Below are positions 1 to 11,969 of a stretch of 64,000 bases of DNA, piece after piece (position 1 is the first letter of the stretch; each line of letters begins with the position of its first letter). Both the position numbers and the translations under genes were made by a program. The notes beneath the pieces were generated by a model. It was not told the DNA's origin, did not search any database, and saw only the letters and a program-made list of their open reading frames with translations. This DNA is from Mesostigma viride (Eukaryota > Streptophyta > Mesostigmatophyceae > Mesostigmatales > Mesostigmataceae). Where the stretch lies: the NCBI GenBank assembly GCA_009746045.1, contig RPFO01001124.1, positions 85,001-149,000 of the forward strand. Reading direction: 5' to 3'.

Positions 1-108
1 TAATTAATTAATTAATTAATTGATTAATTAATACATAGTACACACTACAATAGTTTTCATATATCCTGCCCTGTGATGCGATGGCATGCGCAACACACAC
101 ATGCGCAG

Positions 109-477
109 GGAGGAATGCCGGGCGCGACCCACCTCAAAGAGAGTGCCACGCTCATGTCCATCCTTGGGGCACACGCCAAGGCAGGCAAGCTGTACGGTGC
201 CATCTGCGCGTCTCCCGCGGTGGCGCTGACCCCTGCAGGGCTGCTCCAGGGACTCAAGGCTACCGTGTACCCCTCCTTCGAGAGCTCGCTGCTGGACAAG
301 AGCGCAGCGGGCGCGCGCGTGGTCAGCGACGGCATGTGCATGACCAGCCAAGGGCCGGGCACCGCCATGGAGTTTGGCCTGGCCATCGCCGAGCGTTTTT
401 TTGGCCCGGAGAAGGCGGCGCAGGTGGCTGCGCCCATGGTGCTGGCGGACGGCCAGTGGCCATACAAGTCCCATTGA
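109..477 (+). CDS. DJ-1/PfpI family protein, last exon (5' part outside window)
   Basis: The exon follows a CAG acceptor and ends at TGA 475-477, giving 122 residues in frame. It starts with the GGMPGA turn typical of DJ-1/PARK7/PfpI proteins. It contains AICASPAVAL, whose Cys is the family's reactive nucleophile, then GLLQGLKATVYPSF, VVSDG and TSQGPGTAMEF, and ends with a basic tail. These motifs appear in the usual order of the C-terminal two thirds of a DJ-1 domain. Known members act in oxidative-stress defence, glyoxal or protein deglycation, or as redox chaperones; which applies here is not visible. The N-terminal beta-alpha unit must lie upstream of the window. No frameshift is seen. 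Family assignment is secure; the exact role is inferred. Confidence 0.85.
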   Translation, partial: GGMPGATHLKESATLMSILGAHAKAGKLYGAICASPAVALTPAGLLQGLKATVYPSFESSLLDKSAAGARVVSDGMCMTSQGPGTAMEFGLAIAERFFGPEKAAQVAAPMVLADGQWPYKSH

Positions 478-1234
478 ATGCGTGTTCCACTGGTGTCATT
501 GCTATAGGTAATTGCTCCCCAGGAGAAGTGATGGGGTGGCACAGCGGTGGCTTGCTGGACAAAAGGCTTTTATGCTGATGCAGCCAGGACAGGATTGTGT
601 ACATAAGTTGTCTTGGTTTTCTTTTTCTGTGTGGAATAACTGGCAGCACTTCGCTGAGCACTGCTTATGAGAAAGGAAATAAAACTACATAACTCCATCT
701 ATCAGGAAGTAACCTCGGCGCGCACTCAACATCGCACCACCCTGCCATGCCCAGGCATCTGGCAAGCTGTCTTGTCATGTCACTACGTTCACCTGTTCAT
801 TTTTTTGGTGGATTGTGTTATGCGTCAGGCACGTGGTCGTGTGCGCTTTACTAGCACTGATCAATCATCATCTGCTAGCACTGATCTGCTCGCCGGGATC
901 CTAGGTGGCCTAATGATCACGAATAAGAACGGCGCAGGGGGGGCGCGCCAATGCCCGAAGAGTTCAAGCTCGCTGACCTAAGTAAGTACTTATGTGTTAT
1001 TCTGATTTGGCACTCCGCAAAGGTGAAAACCATTTGCGTTCAGTGCCGGTCCGCGGAAAACGCGGAAAAACGCGATCTGCAAATGAATCCAGGCCGGAAT
1101 CGAGCTGGGGACCTCTCGCACCAATTATGCTGACTATAGGACGGACGTCTCCGGATCCTAGGGCATCGCCAACTGACACCTACAGTCATCCGCAAAAGTT
1201 CTCCTTTCCGGGGAGTGATGCAAGCCTGAACCTG
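478..1234. other. 3' flank of the DJ-1 gene, no gene seen
   Basis: This is the probable 3' untranslated region and downstream spacer. An AATAAA hexamer lies at 678-683, which may or may not be used because green algae often use TGTAA-type signals. I see no coding exon or repeat here that I can support. Confidence 0.4.
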
Positions 1235-1413
1235 AGACAGCATGGTGGTGCGGGTGCCCTGGTGCACCTAGAGCACGGGTAGCTTACATTCCCACCCTTG
1301 CATGAAGTAGCCTAGGATGTATTAGAAGCCATATGCCCCTTCTCAGGGATATGTGCTACATTGACTCCCAACGGAGTGATGTTGATAATTAATTAATTAA
1401 TTAATTAACGCAA
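1235..1413 (+). mobile_element. E1 retroelement, 5'-truncated 3' end
   Basis: It closely matches the end of E1-D near 49450-49621. Shared blocks are the GGTGCCCTGGTGCACCTAGAGC stretch, a CATATGCCCCTTCTCAGGG block, the hairpin ACTCCCAACGGAGT, and a tail of (TTAA)n. The 5' end is cut off, as expected for incomplete target-primed reverse transcription. No target-site duplication was found. Confidence 0.7.
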
Positions 1414-1484
1414 GCCTTAATTCGGATTTGGTACTAGATAAATCATTCGAGATCTGTGTGTGTAGGAGTACTACACACGTGTCT

Positions 1485-2460
1485 GCACGCGAGACTTCTG
1501 TGTTATGCACATAGGCATGCCACGGAGTACTCATACGCTAGTGATCTCATTTGAAAATTAATTACACAAAAGTTAGACACACAGACTGAAATATCGTCTG
1601 CATTATGCCCCATGTCGTAATTGCCGACCTCATCTATGCTGACGACCTCAGGTGGAGGTATATTGCCCCTGAGGCCGGTTAGCCGCTACACTACGTACCG
1701 CATCGTCTGCCATTACAGTAGAGGACAGCTCAGATGAGGATTTTATCCCCCTCTAGTGACTATATGGTTAGGGCATGATGCAGACGAGCCATCCCACGCG
1801 CCATCCCACGAGCCACGAGGTAGCCATGGCTGACGGCGGCGCTCATACTTTCACGTTTGGGCACCAAATTCGGCCGTGCATATCACAATCGCTTCTTCTT
1901 TCTAAGACGCACACGCTGATATATTTTCCCGAAGCTAAAACGCAATATTAAATGCCGAGCAAACGCTCGACTACGCAACGCAGCCTGGCGGCTGCGATGA
2001 GCCAAGAAAATTCGCCTGCAGCTCCGGTTGTAGTTCCGCCTGGCCTGCCAGGCAGCGAGGCCACTACTCATGCAAGCGTTGGTAGCTAGTGCACTCGGCT
2101 CCTGCGGCCTTGCCATCGGCATCGGCTGATCCCAAACGCAGTCATCCAGAAGAATCGCGCCTAACAGAACCGCGCTTTCGGCCCCAACCTTTCAAAGTCG
2201 ACAATCACGACTGGACCGACATGTCCCCGGCCAGACTGTGCTCTGCACTGCATAGATCTTCTTCGGGGACTACTACGCCTCGCTTTACGACCTGTGCATC
2301 CATCTCGACAGCATCCATCGCCTCATCACCGGCCCGGACGGCTCCTGGTTTAACCCCCGAGCTCTGTTCGACACCCGGGTACGCCCGCCCCCAACTCTGG
2401 ACAGCACACCGTCCTCAACTCTCTCCTCATCACCATGCGGAGATCCTACATCCCTAGACA
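1485..2460 (+). mobile_element. E1-A: E1 retroelement, 5' region and start of ORF1 (decayed)
   Basis: From about 1800 it carries the same 5' leader as the copies at 31840 and 31350, including the block that reads GTCTTTCTAAGACGCACA in the better copies. A broken ORF1 start follows, then a segment corresponding to the conserved DDHDW...MSPDDAM...FFGDYASLYDLC part of the protein, here frameshifted. It stops near 2460, so the central coiled-coil region and C-terminus are missing. Two or more frameshifts make it non-coding. Its upstream neighbour (1235-1413) is the tail of another E1 copy in the same orientation. Confidence 0.65.
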
Positions 2461-3198
2461 CATGTACATGTGTAATGAATAGTAAAGCAGAACTAACTTT
2501 GCGTGCATGCACTATGGCATGCCAGGCATAGTGCAGCATTGTAAAAATGTGCTTTACTTATGGCCCAACCAGGCTGCCCTGGGATCGAGTGGGGACACAG
2601 ACCTCGAAGGGGGGGCATAGTCCACAGTCATGTCCGACAAGGCGGACGTATCACGACTGTCATAAGGGGCAATAACTTTTACATTGTTGTATAACCCGTT
2701 TCCCACAAATAAAGCCATTTACCCTCAACACCCTGAGTGTATTCCTATTCCTGCCATAGCGCTCTACACTGTTTAGGCTCACTCCTACACATCAGGCAGC
2801 ATCTATGCCCCCCCCCCCCTCCCCCCAGCTCCACAATCCCCACCAACCATGCAATTTCAGGGTGTCTGCCAGTGCACTGGGTGGAGACTGCGCTGGGGGA
2901 GGGAGGGTATGCCATGAAGTCATCAACGACCTGCGTACGTGGACTACAGGCCTTGGTATGTGCTCATTACACGAGCGACTATGAAAGTTTTCAATTGGTC
3001 CGCCCAACAGGGGTTTTCCATAGCCTCTGGAGTGCGAGGGATGCGCTTATTGAGCGCTCTCACGCCATGCATCCCACGGCCCCGTGTTTGAGTGCACCAG
3101 CATGTCACTGGCACAAGCATGCTGGAGCCACAAGCACCGAGACAGACCTGCATGACAGCCTTGCCCTGCTTGGCTACCATGCTAGCCGCATCAAGAAA
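2461..3198. other. Spacer between E1-A and the dehydrogenase gene
   Basis: It includes the 3' flank of the minus-strand dehydrogenase. There is a short C-run at 2807-2825. I recognise no coding exon. Confidence 0.35.
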
Positions 3199-6100
3199 TC
3201 ACTCCGCTGGAAGACCGACTGCCTTTGAGGAGGCTCTCCACAGCTCCTTTTGCACATTCTCGTCCAGCGCATAGTCTGAAGGCCGCACTTCTTTGGTGCG
3301 CGAGTTGAAAAGGCCGCCCGAGAGAACGCGAACAGGGTAGTCCAGCGACGTCATCAGCAGGACGATGGGCAGCAGGGTCTTGTTGTCCCATACCTTCGTG
3401 TTCGTTATCTAGGGGGGGGGGAGACAACCAATGCACGGCAGCAGCAGAGGGTTGCGAAAACATATGTCAGATTAACGCTTCCGAGCACATGCGCGATGAT
3501 GTCCTCATCGAGAAAAGTGTGCTTATGCTGGTACCCTCACAAAGAAAAGTGCAACTATGCTGACGTCATGGCACACCATTAGAATTAGAGAAGAGATCAC
3601 CTTACAGACCATGACAGCATCTCCAAGTCAGCATGAACACACAAAATCCCACCGTAATCATTCCAACAGCAACTAATCCAGGGTGCAGGCAGGTGGTACA
3701 TGCCATGTTTGCCGAAGGTGCGAGCACCGCCACTTGCAGGTCTAATGGAACGAGAACCAGCACAACAGGAGGGTCAACGAAAGCTGGCCCGGGCAGGTGG
3801 ACAGAAATGTCAACACACACCCCACAATCCTGCCAACACCCCCCACACAATCCTGCCTGCCTCTGCTCCTTGCCAGATCCAAAACTTATCAGCTATCATT
3901 GAACGAGAGGGTGCACACCGGGCAATCAGCAATTCAAGCGGGGGGCGATTTGTGGCATGACCTTGTCGTCGCGACCTATGCCCCGCAACGGCCTCCACAC
4001 CCATTGGCCACGGCAGGCTGTTAAAAATAAACCCCGCTGTCTGTAGGAGTTTCAGCCGAGACAGTACGACTTCGGCACTACTGTCACACAATCACGAGAC
4101 ACCGAAGCAGGACGGCAGAAAGTATAGCCTATTGCTCCCTGTGGGCTACTAGCTAAGTAAAGGCATCGTCAGGGCGGCCCCTTGCCTGGGGGGTCACCTC
4201 CTGCACTGATAGGGTGAAGGAAGCTATCCCGGCACAATCAAGTGCTGCACGGAGGCACACAATACGCCTAACCCCCCCCACGGCTCACCAGCCGGCTGGC
4301 AAAGAAGCCCCGCGCGAGAAACACCGGCTTCCCCTGGGTGCCCTTGGGCCCCACACCGTGGTCCCCCAGGGACGCGTCCACCACCACCTTGGCCGCATCA
4401 GCGGGGGTCGCATACGTCGACTGCCAGAAGCATTGGCACGCGGTGCAAGGTGCAGGAACATATTGTGTGGGTAGCAATCAGAAGGAAGTTAGCAGTTTCT
4501 ATTGTTCTTCCCTCATCGGATGGTTAGCATGGCCCCCAGATGCACCTGGAAATATCATATCAGCTCGACAACTCGTCATACACTGACTTAAGACCCCACC
4601 ATGAACCTTGATAAATCAAATCACTCAGCCTCGCACCACGCACCTTGATGAGGTAGGAGAAAGGCGGCTTGGAGAACTTGCCGCTGTTCTTCCAGATGTT
4701 GGTGTTCACGCCGCCTGGGGGGGGGCGGCAGGAGAGCGACACCGGCCATTCACACAGGAGAGACAGATACGTCGTTTACAGGGGAGAGGCGTGTAAGCCA
4801 TTTACAGGGTAGAGGAGCACAACAGCAATCATCGTAACGGCACCTTGAGGCACCTTCAGTACTTGGTGGGGGCTGCCTGGAAACTTCTCAAGCATCGGTG
4901 ACATGCCAGCCATCCGATGCGACAGACAGGCCCTAGCCACAGCAAGCGTTGCAGGCAGCCCAGCTCTCCATGCAAGAACACAGCGGGGTAGCAAGGTATG
5001 AATGAATTAATTTCGAAAGGGACGGAAAAATTTCGACTACCAAGGAACACATGAATTCAATTGGCAAGGGACGAAGTGCAGCAACGGGTAGAGTGGGCTT
5101 GGATGAAACGGAGGATTAAGACGCAGGGTTGGACAAGCCAGCCCTGGAGGGAGGGCTGGGCCTTGGGTCAACAAGCCGACCCACCCATCCAGGTGGATGC
5201 ACGTTTGCCCATACCTCAAGTGGCCCGTCGGGAGCACACGAGACTCCGGGACAGCACGGCTGCACAGGCAGCCTGCAAAATGCCCGCCCGCAGCTCCTAA
5301 AGCAGGAAGAATTCACAAGAGGATGTACCGCCGTTGAAAACGCTATCAACCACCATGAAAAAATGTCGTATACCATTGACCAAAAGATGCAACCTCCCCC
5401 CCTCCCTTAGCCCCCAAAGAAATGAAAAAAAAATGGTGGCAACACACAGTTCAAAGTATGCAATCAACCGCACAGACACAAAAAAACGCTATTGGCCACC
5501 GCCTGCTCACCTGGGTCAACCGCTATTGACCACCGCCTGCTCACCTGGTTCAACCGCTACTGACCACCGCCTGCTCACCTGGGTCTACCGCCACGGAGGA
5601 TATGCCTTGCGCTGTGGGGGTGACCAAATGTGTGGGTCAGGAAGTGAACACCATCAGTGCCGATGAACAGGAGAAAATGGCCACACGGAAGTGAACACCA
5701 TCAGTGCAGATGAACAGGAGAAAATGGCCACAAGGAAGTGAACACCATCAGTGCCGATGAACAGGAGAAAATGGCCACACGCACGCAAGGTCAGCAATGG
5801 TAGGACTAGAGTGCAAAGATGTGTGTGTGTTTGCAGAGCCATGAAGCTACGCATGTGTATGTGGTAAATACCTCCAGAATCAAAGTGGCGGCAGCAGCTT
5901 GGCTTGGCAGTGGATATTTCATACCCAGGGCAGCAACAGGAGTTTGCACACAGTCATGTATCTTCCAAAGTAAGGTACACACACGATTTGTTATCTTTCT
6001 AACAAGGAAAGCTTCCCTAGATTTTCCTCAACAGCTGCCCGGGCGTGTGCCTCGGCTGTGGTTAGTAGCGCTGGCAGAAGCAACCATCATTCACCCATCG

Positions 6101-9100
6101 ATCGTTCACAATCGTTAGTTTTTCTATTCTTCTAACAAGTGAACACAACATGACATTTTACAGGACATGTTACGCAACAAGTGGAACCCAGCGCCAGGGA
6201 CCCCTCATCGCCATGACAGCACGTGCAGCCTGCCACGAGCCCCGCAACAGCAGCACAAGCCTGCCGAGTAGCCCAAGCTGCTGCCTCTGTGCTCCTCCCC
6301 CGAGCTGTCGCATGCTGCCGGTATCCCTCCTCACCGTGGTACCGGCGCTGCGACTCGAATGTGAACAGCACGTTGGCCAGCTTGGTGGCCGCATAGTTGC
6401 CCGTGCGGAAGTCGCGCAGGAAGTCGTCCTGGCACACGGGTGGGCAGCGCACGCCAGCACACGCACGCGGAACGATACATGGGAGCCGCGAGGGTGCGGG
6501 CCGTGGGATGATTGCTGTTAGATGCTGCCCTTGGTTACAGTTAGTAGAGCACAAGAGCTGAGCACTGGAATTGATGGCTAGGCAGCGCACGTACAGCATG
6601 CAGCTGATGGGAGGGAAAGGGTAGCATCCCAGGGTCGGGGGTTGTTGCACGCCAACTGAGCGGGAGCCCTGCAGTATACGCTGGCTTGACAGATTGCCTA
6701 CATGTGTTTTGCATGATAAAACATTTCTGACAACGCAACAACAGCTTGGGGACCAATGACGCGTGCCATGGGTATCTCCTACGGCTTCAATAGGCACCCC
6801 CATGTTGCGGTTGGATTGCGAACATGTTGCTGCACTATAGTGACCCGCTGGTACACTGTACCCTACGGCTTCAATAGGCACCCCCATGTTGCGGTTGGAT
6901 TGCGAACATGTTGCTGCACTATAGTGACCCGCTGGTACACTGTACCCTACGGCTTCAATAGGCAACCCCATTTTGTGGTTGGATTGCGAACATGTTGCTG
7001 CACTATAGTGACCCGCTGGTACACTGTACCCTACGGCTCCAATAGGCAACCCCATTTTGCGGTTGGATTGCGAACATGTTGCTGCACTATAGTGACCCGC
7101 TGGTACACTGTACCCTACGGCTTCAATAGGCAACCCCATTTTGCGGTTGGATTGCGAAAATGTTGCTGCACTATAGTGACCCGCTGGTACACTGTACCCT
7201 ACGGCTTCAATAGGCAACCCCATTTTGCAGTTGGATTGCGAACATGTTGCTGCACTATAGTGACCCGCTGGTACACTGTACCCTACGGCTTCAATAGGCA
7301 ACCCCATTTTGCGGTTGGATTGCGAACATGTTGCTGCACTATAGTGACCCGCTCGTACACTGTACCCTACGGCTTCAATAGGCAACCCCATTTTGCGGTT
7401 GGATTGCGAAAATGTTGCTGCACTATAGTGACCCGCTGGTACACTGTACCCTACGGCTTCAATAGGCAGCCCCATGTTGCGGTTGGATTGCGAACATGTT
7501 GCTGCACTATAGTGACCCGCTGGTACACTGTACCCTACGGCTTCAATAGGCAGCCCCATTTTGCGGTTGGATTGCGAACATGTTGCTGCACTATAGTGAC
7601 CCGCTGGTACACTGTACCCTACGGCTTCAATAGGCACCCCCATTTTGCGGTTGGTTTGCGAACATGTTGCTGCACTATAGTGACCCGCTGGTACACTGTA
7701 CCCTACGGCTTCAATAGGCAGCCCCATTTTGCGGTTGGATTGCGAACATGTTGCTGCACTATAGTGACCCGCTGGTACACTGTACCCTACGGCTTCAATA
7801 GGCAACCCCATTTTGCGGTTGGATTGCGAACATGTTGCTGCACTATAGTGACCCGCTCGTACACTGTACCCTACGGCTTCAATGTGCAACCCCCTTTCAG
7901 GTTCTGGTATTCCTAGCGCTCCGTCTACGGGCTGCCACCCTAGCAGCAACTTGATGTGTATGCCATGTGGGTGCCGAATCCTGCCATGCATGCTGCGCAG
8001 GATTGGACGCCGAGCAGACAGCAAGCCAGCATATCTATGCATGCAACTCATCCAGACCGGGTCATCCACGCAGGTCAATGGACCGCACTACACTGCCAGC
8101 ACGTTCGTGATGCGACATAAACTTCATACTGCAGCATAGTGCAGGATAGAGCAGCGCAATATCGTGCAGGTATCGAGTAAGCATTACACATCCTCTTGCT
8201 GAAAAGCCCTGGTTGTGCCCTAGGCCAACACTGCGACCATGGCACAACAGCTCCTTCCCGCTCGCACCGAAATGCGAGCGCAAGAAAATGGTTATTAAGC
8301 ATCCCAACTTGGTGTTGCAAGGGGTCGTGGCACGCTCTCTTCGCAGCACTTAGCATCGATCTTTCCCGCAGCACACGAGGACTGCCACCCTGAATAAGGG
8401 CTACCTTGTCCAGATCCACTCTAATGATGGAGTTTCTAGGTGCTGTTCTCCAATGATCATCTGGGCACGCTCATGTGGGTGAAGAGAGCCACAGTTTCTC
8501 AAACTCAGTGAAACGCCATTCATGGCCGCATCCTGAGAGCCACAACAGAGCCGCGTAGCTAGAAGCCACAAGGAATGTGAGCCTGCCAGTGCGGACCTAC
8601 CTGTCAAGCCCACCACTGTACCCTGCAACGTTTTCTGCACGCTCATGACGCTCATGAGTGGTGCTTGCAAATGGTTTGCATGATGGGTGGGGAATGACCA
8701 TGTGCGTGCTGGTGTGGACTTACAATGTTGGGAAAGCCCTTGGGCATGCGGTGGGTGATTGATGACACGTTGACAATCTGTATATGCGTGTGAGGGGGGG
8801 GGGGGGGGGAGGGGAGCGACCATTGGGCAAGACAGGCGTCAGCACCCGCCCGCACACAGAGCGGTCGAGCTTCGAGGAGAGTCTGGAGGCACCACGGGCC
8901 AGGGGGAGCTGCAGGGAGGGGAAACCAACCCCACGCTGCAGGCACAAGGAGAAGACGAATTAGGGTTTAAAGATTGGATTCTCTTGCACTTCCAATTCTA
9001 CCTTGGCCTTATCCCGGTACCCAGTTCAGCCATATCCAGGCAACCATGTGATCCCACAACCAGTAACTTCTCTTGGCCACTAGGACTTACTGTATAGCAT

Positions 9101-11969
9101 GACCAGCACCATGTGTACCCTGGCACAAACATCCCTTGGCGAACCCTACAACCAAAATGCTCTAGACGGTAGCGTTAGCCAGCCATGATGAATGCTCACG
9201 GCTAGACATTTCCACCTCCATTCATTTCCATCATCCTGAACGACTAGACAACCGCTGATAAGATAACAGCAGACTCGAGCTACCATGGTCCGGATTCTCC
9301 CGATTTCTGGCCTGGCATGGCTTGTCTCACTGACCATCGCAAAACCTGTCAATACCCTAGCAAGACTATCTCTCGCTCGCGCGCTCACCTTGGACGGGGC
9401 GCCTTGTTTGAGAGATGGCAGCAGAAGCCGCGTAAGCAGGAAGGGGCCCAGGAAGTTGACCTGCGCGCGCGGAGCACAGGCAGCAGCTCGCGCCCAGGTG
9501 AGAGGATGGTTGTGCCATGGCATTAGAGGAGAATTGCACGACAACGTGGGAGAGCATTTGCACCACTTCGCAATCAGGCAATTGGCTGGGCTCACTAGGG
9601 GGGTGAGCACAGACATGCCTGGCAGTTGCACCTGTCAGCCTCTTGAGCAGAACCCTGGTGGATGCCCCGGTTTAATGAGCATGCTGCTTATTGTAAGACG
9701 GTGTTGGTGCTGGTGCTGGTGCCGGTGCTGGTGCTGGTGCTGGTGCTGGTGCTGGTGCTGGTGCTGGTGCTGGTGCTGGTGCTGGTGCTGGTGCTGGTGC
9801 TGGTGCTGGTGCTGGTGCTGGTGCTGGTGCTGGTGCTGGTGCTGGTGCTGGTGCTGGTGCTGGTGCTGGTGCTGGTGCTGGTGCTGGTGCTGGTGCTGGT
9901 GTGATGCGAAACCCGACCATGTCGGGTGTGCTCAAAAGGCAAACGAAGGCATAAAAAAAACAGATCTTACGCTGCCACCACAGATTTGAAACCTCGCCAC
10001 CCACCCCCCACCCACCCACCCCAAATGCAAACACGAGGCGAAATACCCCTCAGGTGGCTGGATTCGAATAATGGAGTACAGTTCCTATGAGAGGGCACAA
10101 TCTGATGTCATAAACCAACCCATTGCCCAGCACCAAGCTCCTTTGCTAATGACTGCGGACCGGTAAAGGAAGTTTTCTACATAGTCATTTTGGGTCTTGG
10201 GAAGAAAAACGATCTTAGAATAAGAATCTCATGCTTTCAACCGCGTTGTGCACGTTGAAGGGAAGTAACCTGTCAGGGCAGCCACGGGATCAAAGGGTCG
10301 GGGATGCTCGAGTTTGGGATGAAAGTGTAAGGGATGCTCGTGTTTGCACTTGATGACAATCGTATGACAGGCCGAGAGGGAAACGAGAGGCAGGGGCGAT
10401 AGCGGGCAGGCTAGTGCGGGTAGTGTTAGTGAACCACTGATAGTTATCGAAGTGGTGGTAAGCCACTTAGCACAGTGTTAGCGAACCACTGATAGTTATC
10501 GAAGTGGTGGTAAGCCACTTAGTACAGTGTTAGTGAACCACTGATAGTTATCGAAGTGGTGGTAAGCCACTTAGTACAGTCTTAGCGCACCACTGATGGG
10601 CTGAGTTGTTAGATTTCTAATGGATTATGGGCTGACTTGGCGCGTGTGCCCCACCTGGGTCAGCCCAGCGATGCCTTCGGGCGTGTGCCATGGCCGCAAG
10701 AAGTTAGTGCCCGCGTTGTTGACCAGGATGTGCAGCGGCTTCCCTTGCGCCTTGAACTTGTCGGCAAAGTCGCGGATGGACACGTTGTCAGCCAGGTCCA
10801 GCTGAAGCACCTGCACCTTGGCTTGGGGGTGCCGCTGCAGGTATACGGCCCCAAAACCACCCATATCCAAACACCCACCCACCCACCCACCCATCCACCC
10901 ACCCATCCACCCACCCACGCACCCACCCACCCACCCACCCACCCACCCACCCACCCACCCACCCACCCCCACCCACCCACCCACCCACCCACCCACCCAC
11001 CCACCCACCCACCCACCCACCCACCCACCCACCCACCCACCCACCCACCCACCCACCCACCCACCCACCCACCCACCCACCCACCCACCCACCCACCCAC
11101 CCACCCACCCACCCACCCACCCACCCACCCACCCACCCACCCACCCACCCACCCACCTACCCACCCACCCACCCACCCACCCGCAGCCCCAGACACCGCA
11201 CGAACTCCCCCCCCCCCCCCGCCCACCCACCGCGCACACACACACATACCACGGAACTCGATCAGGAAACCGGTTCAGCTTGGGAGGTTTTAAGTGAGCA
11301 AGCAATGCGGAATGAGAAATCAAGTCACGAGTGGCGCGAGCCGACATGCACAAGGCCGTCCAATCATAGACGTACGGAGATGTGCCCTTTGCTGACAATG
11401 ATGGGAAAAGAATGCCAGTCCCCAGCTTAACATATTGGTTGGAAAAAAATATATATATATATATTTGGAGAGTAAAAAGTTTTAAAAAATCGTCTCTCTA
11501 AGAAGAGCAAAAGAGTTACAAAAAGTCATCAATCTTCGGAGACTAAAGAAGCTACAAAAAGTCAGCTATCCATGGAGAGATGCATACTGAATGCTAAGTT
11601 TGGGTCAACCCTCAAGTCAGCAAGAACCTACTTTTCAAAGTGCACTTAATTAACTAGCCACCCAAGTAGGCTAAGCCAAAAACAGCCGCTGGCTATTCTT
11701 TGCCTAGCCTGCTAAGGTGGCTGCTGTAATGCAGGCACACTTGCTACAGATACTGACCATAGTCATGATGTTGGAAATGAAGCGAGCAAGGCAGCCAAGC
11801 AGCGTCCAACCCCATGCCAACGAGGACGCTCGTCCAAAAACCTTCGTGTGGGCAACGCAATAGGCCGCTTACCCCGCGGATCCAGCGGGCCACGGTGTTG
11901 GCAGCGTCGACGTTTCTGCATGCCAGGGTGACGTCAGCCCCCGCGGCCGCCAGCTCATCCGCCGTGTAC
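3199..11969 (-). CDS. Short-chain dehydrogenase/reductase (retinol dehydrogenase/WWOX-like), nine exons, N-terminus missing
   Basis: Nine exons on the minus strand join in frame with GT-AG borders: 11969-11873, 10834-10655, 9460-9389, 8777-8724, 6428-6335, 5611-5579, 4714-4644, 4420-4289 and 3408-3199 (stop TGA 3199-3201). They give 313 residues. The order of motifs is classical SDR: strand beta-2 with ACRN, LQLDLAD, LVNNAG, VNFLGPFLLTRLL, the serine strand VNVSS, catalytic YAATK, then SVAVDPGGVNTNIW, and a C-terminus ending DYALDENVQKELW. These enzymes oxidise or reduce alcohols and carbonyls of lipids, retinoids or pigments with NAD(P). The glycine-rich TGxxxGIG cofactor loop should sit in an exon upstream of 11969, which I could not find; the E1 insertions lie on that side. 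Every sizeable intron holds a repeat array. The substrate is unknown. Confidence 0.85.
5487..5588. repeat. Three tandem 34-bp copies spanning a splice donor
   Basis: The unit includes, on the minus strand, CCCAG|GTGAGCAGGCGGTGG, which is the 3' end and donor of the 33-bp dehydrogenase exon 5611-5579. Two further near-identical copies follow directly in the intron, so three potential donors lie 34 bp apart. Confidence 0.8.
5641..5781. repeat. 47-bp tandem repeat, three copies
   Basis: The unit begins GAAGTGAACACCATCAGTGC and repeats at 5641, 5688 and 5735 with few differences. It lies in the intron between dehydrogenase exons 6428-6335 and 5611-5579. Confidence 0.85.
6781..7890. repeat. 84-bp minisatellite, 13 copies
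   Basis: The unit starts ACGGCTTCAATAGGC and recurs every 84 bp from 6781 to 7873, with a degenerate final copy. Variation is limited to a few positions, such as CATTTT/CATGTT and CTGGT/CTCGT. Because 84 is a multiple of three, long open frames run through on both strands. It lies in the 2.3-kb intron between dehydrogenase exons 8777-8724 and 6428-6335, so the open frames are probably not translated. Confidence 0.9.
9150..9325 (-). mobile_element. tRNA-like SINE (R1 family), intronic copy
   Basis: On the minus strand it matches 49770-49940 along its length, including GGCCAGAAATCGGGAGAATC, CCATGGTAGCTCGAG (A-box like) and TCGTTCAGGAT. The B-box region is degraded. It lies in the dehydrogenase intron just downstream of exon 9460-9389. 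Confidence 0.6.
9700..9901. repeat. (GGTGCT)n array, about 33 units
   Basis: A near-perfect hexanucleotide array with one GGTGCC variant near the left end. It is intronic in the dehydrogenase gene. It is open in several frames, giving artefactual Cys-Trp, Leu-Val, Pro-Ala and Thr-Ser polymers. Confidence 0.95.
10423..10590. repeat. 52-bp tandem repeat, three copies plus a partial
   Basis: GTGTTAGYGAACCACTGATAG starts at 10423, 10475 and 10527, with a fourth partial copy at 10579. Each unit holds a CCACT...AGTGG inverted pair around GATAGTTATCGA, so each could fold into a hairpin. It is intronic, 65 bp from exon 10834-10655. Confidence 0.85.
10872..11182. repeat. (CCCA)n array with a few CCAT variants
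   Basis: About 78 tetranucleotide units, pure apart from CCAT variants, an ACGC near the left end and a CCTA near the right. It fills the intron between dehydrogenase exons 11969-11873 and 10834-10655. The minus (transcribed) strand is GGGT-rich and could form G-quadruplexes in the pre-mRNA. Confidence 0.95.

Noticed and set aside
1-30. (TTAA)n at the window start as a regulatory element
   Set aside because: The same tail ends E1 and S2 copies elsewhere; it is best read as the tail of a retroelement or a bare microsatellite.
6781-7890. CRISPR array
   Set aside because: Units are contiguous and near-identical with no distinct repeat/spacer pattern, and the genome is eukaryotic.
6132-8078. 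A 648-codon protein with 28-residue repeats as a stand-alone gene
   Set aside because: The repeats lie in an intron of the dehydrogenase, flanked by exons that splice in frame; 84-bp periodicity explains the open frame.
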